This document shows, piece after piece, positions 58,741-64,000 of a stretch of DNA of 64,000 bases. Both the position numbers and the translations under genes were made by a program. The stretch is from NCBI GenBank assembly GCA_002298165.1, contig DBMI01000018.1, positions 70,987 through 134,986 on the forward strand, read 5' to 3'. Numbering within the stretch: the stretch's first letter is position 1; each line of letters opens with the position of its first letter. The notes beneath the pieces were generated by a model, which saw only the letters and a program-made list of their open reading frames with translations, did no database searches and had not been told where the DNA came from. The DNA is from Desulfarculales bacterium UBA702 (lineage in GTDB: Bacteria; Desulfobacterota; Syntrophobacteria; Syntrophobacterales; Syntrophobacteraceae).

Positions 58741-58779
58741 AAAAGGGGGCAAATCTCGTGAGATTTGCCCCCTTTTTAA
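58741..58779. terminator. Bidirectional rho-independent terminator
   Basis: Perfect arms of 16-17 bases (AAAAGGGGGCAAATCT and AGATTTGCCCCCTTTT) around CGTG, with A- and T-runs on the two sides. It separates the convergent response regulator and chemoreceptor genes. The core GGGGGCAAA/TTTGCCCCC resembles the REP family. Confidence 0.88.
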
Positions 58780-58798
58780 CTGTTAACTGTTAACTCAA

Positions 58799-60736
58799 TT
58801 AGAATTGATCCGTGTCTTCATCGAACGGGATAAGAGCAGGCGAGGTCTTTTTTCCTTCGGTGAATTCGATGGCTTTCCCATTTACTTTTGGTTGGGTATT
58901 GCCTGCCGGAAGCCTATTCCGGGTTTTCCCGGTGAGCCTGTCAAGAGGTCTTCTGTTGTCTTTCGAGCCTGCCGTACTACCATTTTGCGTGGACCCTCCG
59001 ACCAGTTCCTTCAACTCCATTACGAATTCCCTCATTCGCTCAGCCTGGGCGCTCATTTCCTCCGATGCGGATGCCGATTCTTCTGCATTGGCGGCATTTC
59101 GCTGGACTACCTTGTCCATCTCGCCAACGGCCTTATTTACCTGTTCGATTCCCTGGGCCTGTTCGGTTGATGCCGCGGTGATTTCGTCCACCAATTCGCA
59201 GGATTTCCCGATACTCGATGCAACCTCTTGAAATTCCTTCGAACTTAGATCAACTATCTCAGAACCGCCCTTAACCTTTGTTACAGTGCCCTCGATTAAG
59301 TTTGCTGTGTTCTTTGCAGCTTCCGCCGCCCTCATAGCAAGGTTTCTCACTTCGTCTGCCACCACCGCAAACCCTGCTCCTGCCTCGCCGGCGCGAGCCG
59401 CTTCCACGGCTGCATTGAGAGCAAGCAGGTTTGTCTGGAATGCGATTTCATCAATCGTCTTTATTATTTTTGAGGTCTCCTCACTAGCCTTAGAGATCTC
59501 GATCATCGAGGCTGTCAGCTTGCCCATGGAACTCCCAGCTCGTTCAACGATGTCCCTTGTAGTTTTCATAAGCTGATTGGCCTGATTCGAGTTTTCGGCA
59601 TTCTGCTTTGTCATCGAGGCCATCTCCTCGAGCGATGAAGAGGTCTCTTCAATCGAGGCGGCCTGCTCCGATGCCCCCTCGGCAAGTTGCTGGGCAGACG
59701 ACGAAACCTGGACCGAAGCCGAAGCTACCTGCTCGGCGCCTTCCGAAAGGCCGCCAACAATGGCGCCGATTGTGCGGGTTATGCCGCGCGTTATGAAAAA
59801 TGCAACCAGAATACCCACAACGAGGGCCACCAAGCCGATTGTAAGGATCAGATTAACAGAGCGGTTATTCTCAGCCTGCACCCTCTGACCAAGTTGATCC
59901 TGGCTTGAAACCAGGGATAGCATTATAAGCTCGAGGGTATCGACGATTTTCGGGCCTACGCGATCCATGGATTCACTGATGATTTTATTGCGCTCGGTGA
60001 AAGCCTGAGTCATCTGTCCAAATATCTTTACGTATTCAGACTTCACCTCTAAGACCGATGCCAGTCTGTTTCGCGAGTCGCTCTTCTGGAGCTTTGCTCC
60101 GATGGAGTCAAGCCCTTCCTGCATTTTTTTGAGTTGCTGATTTACCTGCTCGATCATTTTTGAATCAAAGGTGTCATGATATTTCGTTGCATAAAGTCTC
60201 GCAAGTATCATGTCCCTCATCGCAAACCCCGCCATGGTGGCAACTTCAAAATCCGAGTCATCCCTGGCCGCGGTCATAATTTCAGTCAACCCTTTTTCCA
60301 TGACCGGACCTCTGGCGTTGAGGTCAGAGAAAAGCTTCTCGGCGTTCGCGTTAAGGGAGATTACTTTGTCAAAGCTTTGCCTGTATTCATCCATCTCCGC
60401 GGTTACTTCATTTATTCTCTTCGCGTTTTCCGGATCGGTAAGGTCCTTTTTCGCTTCAGTAAGAAAATCAGACATTTTTTTCCAACGCTCGTTAAACGAA
60501 CGAATTTCATCCTCACGATTGTTCGCCAGGAAATCCTTGACTTCAAGAGCGGCCAGGTTCATGTTTGACTGAAGGTGGGCGGCCAGATTGGAGTCTTTTG
60601 CCATATCGTTATAATCATTAAATCCCATTGAGGCGTGGTTGAGCGAAACTCTTGCGATTATGCTGACAGCCACCAGGACCAACAGCAGGAGACCGAAACC
60701 GAGGGAGATTTTCTTTCCGATCGTAAGCTTGGACAT
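58799..60736 (-). CDS. Methyl-accepting chemotaxis protein
   Basis: A 645-residue chemoreceptor. TM1 at about 8-30, a long helical sensor domain (35-290, possibly HBM-like), TM2 at about 297-317, HAMP, and the signalling hairpin with the invariant tip DEIAFQTNLLALNAAVEAAR. Candidate methylation sites occur in EQAASIEETSSSLEEM and NAEESASASEEMS. A C-terminal tail of about 60 residues (Lys/Asn/Gly-rich) is not part of the hairpin and lacks a CheR-binding pentapeptide. GGAG lies seven bases before the ATG. Ligand unknown. Confidence 0.9.
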   Translation of the reverse strand: MSKLTIGKKISLGFGLLLLVLVAVSIIARVSLNHASMGFNDYNDMAKDSNLAAHLQSNMNLAALEVKDFLANNREDEIRSFNERWKKMSDFLTEAKKDLTDPENAKRINEVTAEMDEYRQSFDKVISLNANAEKLFSDLNARGPVMEKGLTEIMTAARDDSDFEVATMAGFAMRDMILARLYATKYHDTFDSKMIEQVNQQLKKMQEGLDSIGAKLQKSDSRNRLASVLEVKSEYVKIFGQMTQAFTERNKIISESMDRVGPKIVDTLELIMLSLVSSQDQLGQRVQAENNRSVNLILTIGLVALVVGILVAFFITRGITRTIGAIVGGLSEGAEQVASASVQVSSSAQQLAEGASEQAASIEETSSSLEEMASMTKQNAENSNQANQLMKTTRDIVERAGSSMGKLTASMIEISKASEETSKIIKTIDEIAFQTNLLALNAAVEAARAGEAGAGFAVVADEVRNLAMRAAEAAKNTANLIEGTVTKVKGGSEIVDLSSKEFQEVASSIGKSCELVDEITAASTEQAQGIEQVNKAVGEMDKVVQRNAANAEESASASEEMSAQAERMREFVMELKELVGGSTQNGSTAGSKDNRRPLDRLTGKTRNRLPAGNTQPKVNGKAIEFTEGKKTSPALIPFDEDTDQF

Positions 60737-61185
60737 TATTTTACTCCTTCATCTTCCTTGATTATTTGGAGGTGCCCGGGGTTAAGCGCACCGGTATCTT
60801 CCGGCAAAGCCATTCATAATCCAGGCTTTCCCTCTCGTTTATTAGGTGGAAGGACCCTCACAATTCGTTTGGCTGCTTCGGCGAATTATTCTTGTATCCC
60901 TGCTTTTGCTGTAATTACGGCGCTGTATCCGGAATTTTGTTTAGGCATGACTCTAAAGCGGGCTGGTACATAGTTGTTCCTCCTGTGTTTTGACCTTCAC
61001 CCGTCCGCCTCCAGCAGACGAGTGCGTTTCAATGCAGCCCAGCTAAATTCAAGCCGGTTTTTCTGCCGAACCCTGTTCATTCCCTGTGGTTTTTTAATAT
61101 TTGACTGATTATTAGGTCGGAAAATTTGGCGAATAGCTAAATGGGTAAAACTACGGACGGACTGCGGAGGAAAAATCCGCAGTTT
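60737..61185. other. Intergenic region upstream of the chemoreceptor
   Basis: Carries the promoter region of the chemoreceptor gene on the minus strand. Short plus-strand frames are unsupported. A hairpin lies at the right end. No repeat of the local families was seen. Confidence 0.4.
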
Positions 61186-61187
61186 TT
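61161..61187. terminator. Hairpin at the end of the GAF-PAS-LuxR gene
   Basis: Arms ACTGCGGA and TCCGCAGT with a T-run on the plus strand, overlapping the stop codon of the minus-strand gene. As a terminator it would face plus-strand transcription; its role for the minus-strand gene is unclear. Confidence 0.35.
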
Positions 61188-62583
61188 ATTCGAAGGACCT
61201 CAGCCAGGAAATGAGGTTCGTCTTCTTGCCTTTAAGCCCCAGCTTTTCGCGCAGGCTCTCGCGATGCGAGAGGACTGTGCTGGAGGAAACTCCCAGCAAG
61301 TCTGCTATTTCCTTTGTCCTCATCCCGTTTTTTATTTTCTCCGCGATGCGGATCTCTGTAGGAGTAAGGCCCATGAAGCTATGTGAGAGCCTTTTGACAT
61401 AAGGTGAAGCAATTTGATTGATATTTAGCTCAATGCGCTCCACCCAAGCCGACTGAGCATCCGAGAGCCGCGTCCTCTTTAAGTTCTCCAGCTCGGGCAC
61501 TATGAGCATTTGAATGTTTGCAAGTATGGCTTCTTCCAAGTCGCTCTTGTCTCTTTCTCTCTGGTCGAGCAGGACTTTCAATGCAGTGTTAATTCGCTCG
61601 AGTTCGATATTCTTTGCCACCAGCTCGGCATGGGCCCCGCGCAGATCGTTCTCTGCCGATTTGCGCTCGGTGACATCCTGAATCATTGCCAAGACGTGAG
61701 TGGTGTTATCCTGGGTTCCCAGCACGGCTGTTGATATGCTGACAATTCTCCTGCACCCGTCGGCCCTGACGATTTCCCACTCTTCGTGGTCCAGATTGTC
61801 TCCCAGGCGCATCCTGTGCATCCGCTCGCTTGCCTTCTTACTAATCAGGGGATCGGGGTACAGAGTCTGATACCACCCCAGCCGGTTAATTTCCGCCATG
61901 GAATAGCCGGTAATCTCTTTCATATTTCTGTTCCAGATCGTAAATTCGACGTATGGATGCTCGGCGATTTCATGACATACGCAAACACCCTCTCCTGCAA
62001 GCTCTATAATCGCAGCCTTGAATGAAGACTCCTTTTCCAGATCGCCCCGTGCGAAACTGCACTGGTTTACCTGCCGCTGCAGGTCCTCATATAGAAAACT
62101 GTTGATAAGGGATACCGATATCTGGGCCGCCATTATCTCCAATACCTCGGCACTTTCAGAAAAATCGGCTGGAGTCGAGGAGGCCAGCCCCAATACGCCC
62201 AGGACCTTGTTTTGATTGACCAGGGGAATTGCGGCAAATGAACGAATGCCCAGCTCCTTGCACTCTTTCCTGGTACACCGGGGATCTGTTGCAATATCGG
62301 CACAATAAATGGGGCGACCCGAGTTGGCAACGAGTCCGCAAAGGCACTCGCCAATCTTTTTGCACTCACCCCCCGCATTTCGGAAAGCGGATCTTTCCGG
62401 CCTCATTCCGCCCAGGATGAGCTTATCTCCTTCAACCAGATAGACCAGAGTCATCTCGGGGGAGAGCATCTCGTGAATCTTGTCCCCGGCGATCGCGATC
62501 ACCCGGTCAAAGCCGAAATCAGCCGTTATACCTTCGGCCAGGCTCTTCAAAATGGCTATGTTCCTGACATTATAGTTATTCAT
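61186..62583 (-). CDS. GAF-PAS sensor with LuxR-type DNA-binding domain
   Basis: A 465-residue cytoplasmic regulator. An N-terminal GAF domain holds many Cys (GGECKKIGECLCGLVANSG, YCADIATDPRCTRKECKELG). A PAS domain follows (about 205-320; ITGYSMAEINRLGWYQTLYP), then a coiled coil and a LuxR helix-turn-helix (LTPTEIRIAEKIKNGMRTKE followed by IADLLGVSSSTVLSHR). I chose the ATG at 62583; one 20 codons upstream lacks a ribosome-binding site. No receiver domain, so it senses directly. Target genes unknown. Confidence 0.85.
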   Translation of the reverse strand: MNNYNVRNIAILKSLAEGITADFGFDRVIAIAGDKIHEMLSPEMTLVYLVEGDKLILGGMRPERSAFRNAGGECKKIGECLCGLVANSGRPIYCADIATDPRCTRKECKELGIRSFAAIPLVNQNKVLGVLGLASSTPADFSESAEVLEIMAAQISVSLINSFLYEDLQRQVNQCSFARGDLEKESSFKAAIIELAGEGVCVCHEIAEHPYVEFTIWNRNMKEITGYSMAEINRLGWYQTLYPDPLISKKASERMHRMRLGDNLDHEEWEIVRADGCRRIVSISTAVLGTQDNTTHVLAMIQDVTERKSAENDLRGAHAELVAKNIELERINTALKVLLDQRERDKSDLEEAILANIQMLIVPELENLKRTRLSDAQSAWVERIELNINQIASPYVKRLSHSFMGLTPTEIRIAEKIKNGMRTKEIADLLGVSSSTVLSHRESLREKLGLKGKKTNLISWLRSFE

Positions 62584-63100
62584 TGGCTTGCCTTGAAAAA
62601 TGCGTAAGATCCCAGGGCATCCTATTCCGAAATAATTATACATGAAATATCGGAATCGTTTCCCAATTGCTGCACGATATTAATCGCTTCGAAATACACT
62701 TTTAACGAATTGAGAAAGCTCTCCGAAACGGCGGTCCCCGGAATTTTGAAGGTTTATAAGGCGAGAAGGCATAAGAGGGATGCTACGAATCCGGGTTCCC
62801 CATTTTTGATTCCGGGGGCAAATGATTCGTTCATGAATTTTGCTTTTGCTACCTTCCTGGCCCATTCGGAGCGAATGGGTAAATATTGTAGGGGCAAATG
62901 ATCATTTGCCCGTAATCTCTCAATTTCCACTCAGCCATCGTACCGGCACAAAACGGGACCTCGTTTCGTTATCGGGCTTGGAATAGAGGAATGGCAAGTC
63001 GGAATTTAAATGACCAACGAAAATGGGCGGGCCTTCGAGGGCCCACCCAATTTACTTACCAATTGCAGTTGCTGCTAAGTCTAAACTATGGAAGCTCCGT
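62584..63100. other. Intergenic region with one REP element
   Basis: Apart from the REP at 62888-62913 nothing is recognised. The block CAATTTACTTAC near 63049 also occurs at 33102 upstream of the aquaporin gene. Confidence 0.4.
62888..62913. repeat. REP element
   Basis: GTAGGGGCAAATG, ATC centre, ATTTGCCCGTA; the right end is diverged. Confidence 0.75.
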
Positions 63101-64000
63101 CTATGACTCGATAATCGACTTTATTGCCGGCGGATATTCCATTTTCTGCGGTAGGAAGATGAGTTCAGGATCAACGAATTCTCGCAGGACGAAAAGCTCT
63201 TTGTATGTCGGAGCCGGGGTTTCGCCTTTCAGTCTTTCGACGTTGAGCTTGAATCCGCAGTTTTCCTGAACCTGGGCTACACTCACACCCGGATGGTTGT
63301 GTGCGAGGTAAATGATACCGTTTTCATCGAACTGATAGACACCCATATTGGTCACTACTGCGTCGGGGCCGCAGTTCGCGAAAGGAGTGTTCTTCCATAC
63401 CTCTTTTTTTGGCTTCCACTCTCTCGTTTTGTGATCCCAGCACCACCAGCCGGGCGTGGTCGTGTAATCGTTTCTTTCCAGAAAGCGCCTTTTCTCCTGA
63501 AGGATAATGAAGGCGGTCCTGCAGGCCATCGTGCCGATATCCGAGTTTCCGCCCGATCCGGTGAACCTGTGGGAGGGGTTGAAATAGTCGCCGATGGAGG
63601 TAACGTTTACGCCGCCGTACTGGTCGATTGCCGCCCCGCCGAGAAATCCCAGCGTTACGTAGCCCTGCTGGAGGTAGTAGCCGAATGTATCGACCAGCCC
63701 GCCGAGCGAGGAACTCATATTAGCCGCCCTCTGGTCACAGACCGACATCGGGACGTGCATGGTTTTGCCGTCGCAAATTCCGGATTCGTAGATCAGGAGG
63801 GCGTGAGGAGCGTTTAGCATATTGGCTGTCATAATACCGACCATAGGAAGGCCGGTGCCCGCAAAGACTATATCATCATCCCGAACTTCATGCGCAACCG
63901 CGATAGCCATTAATTCCGGCAGCAGGAACTCGCCGGGCTTCGCGGGCTCGTCGGGCATTTTGTCAACCAGTTCCATCAGTTCGTCCATGGACTTGCTCAT
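63101..64000 (-). CDS. CoA-transferase beta subunit (glutaconate CoA-transferase B-like)
   Basis: A 299-residue subunit of a family I CoA-transferase, which swaps CoA between acyl-CoA and a free acid. It resembles GctB: VFAGTGLPMVGIMTANML, then LIYESG holding the probable catalytic Glu, GFLGGAAIDQYGGVNV, and GSGGNSDIG. The C-terminal half (WWCWDHKTREWKPKKEVW; LAHNHPGVSVAQVQEN) is of the type found in sulfate-reducer and syntroph homologues. An ATG lies exactly at the right edge of the window; the true start could be further out, and the alpha-subunit gene is expected just beyond. Confidence 0.82.
   Translation of the reverse strand: MSKSMDELMELVDKMPDEPAKPGEFLLPELMAIAVAHEVRDDDIVFAGTGLPMVGIMTANMLNAPHALLIYESGICDGKTMHVPMSVCDQRAANMSSSLGGLVDTFGYYLQQGYVTLGFLGGAAIDQYGGVNVTSIGDYFNPSHRFTGSGGNSDIGTMACRTAFIILQEKRRFLERNDYTTTPGWWCWDHKTREWKPKKEVWKNTPFANCGPDAVVTNMGVYQFDENGIIYLAHNHPGVSVAQVQENCGFKLNVERLKGETPAPTYKELFVLREFVDPELIFLPQKMEYPPAIKSIIES

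Overview
The window reads as chromosome from a moderately GC-rich, anaerobic deltaproteobacterium, most likely of the Syntrophobacter/Desulfomonile kind (Desulfobacterota). This placement is inferred from gene content: a glutaconate-type CoA-transferase, CooT, a MucR/ROS regulator, a GH57/DUF3536 enzyme, a methanogen-like YcaO, many PAS/GAF sensor proteins, and REP palindromes beginning GTAGGGGCAAA with their own RAYT transposase. I saw no rRNA, tRNA, CRISPR array, phage or intact insertion sequence.

Layout. 1-13.1 kb: a 5'-nucleotidase running off the left edge, a GH57 glycosidase with cooT, degenerate RAYT fragments, a Rossmann protein, a TrmJ-like methylase, a ROS regulator, a DUF72 protein, an AbrB-tailed protein, a CDP-alcohol transferase, and the molybdenum-cofactor operon mobB-mobA-moeA. 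13.1-19.2 kb: a tandem duplication carrying a gene fragment, a His-rich protein, lgt, a GNAT enzyme, a PD-(D/E)XK-like protein, a thioesterase and argS, followed by a five-unit REP array. 19.2-29 kb: the one intact RAYT, then a three-gene envelope operon (lemA, a DUF350 protein, and a protein with three tandem Hint domains and two Tim44-like domains), a DnaE2-type polymerase, two lipoproteins and a HicB antitoxin. 29-42 kb: an AlkB-like oxygenase, a second PD-(D/E)XK-like protein, an orphan E1 alpha/beta pair, an aquaporin, a hemerythrin, an acyltransferase, UdgX, an acetate-type transporter, an MBL-ogt pair and inositol-phosphate synthase. 42-64 kb: signalling genes (heme-type kinase, hybrid kinase, sigma-54 activator, a binding protein-kinase-response regulator set, a chemoreceptor, a GAF-PAS-LuxR regulator) mixed with a NusG paralogue, a MrfA-MrfB-like fusion helicase-nuclease, a second MBL protein, a YcaO pair, and a CoA-transferase subunit at the right edge.

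Most transcription units are one to three genes long. DNA-repair functions recur (DnaE2, AlkB-like, Ogt, UdgX, the MrfA-MrfB fusion) but are not clustered. The best candidate for an undescribed system is the lemA-DUF350-Hint3/Tim44 operon at 20.1-23.6 kb. Next come the MrfA-MrfB fusion, the YcaO pair, and the way REP sequence has entered genes, both inside the RAYT and at the argS stop codon; a different palindrome sits in frame in dnaE2.
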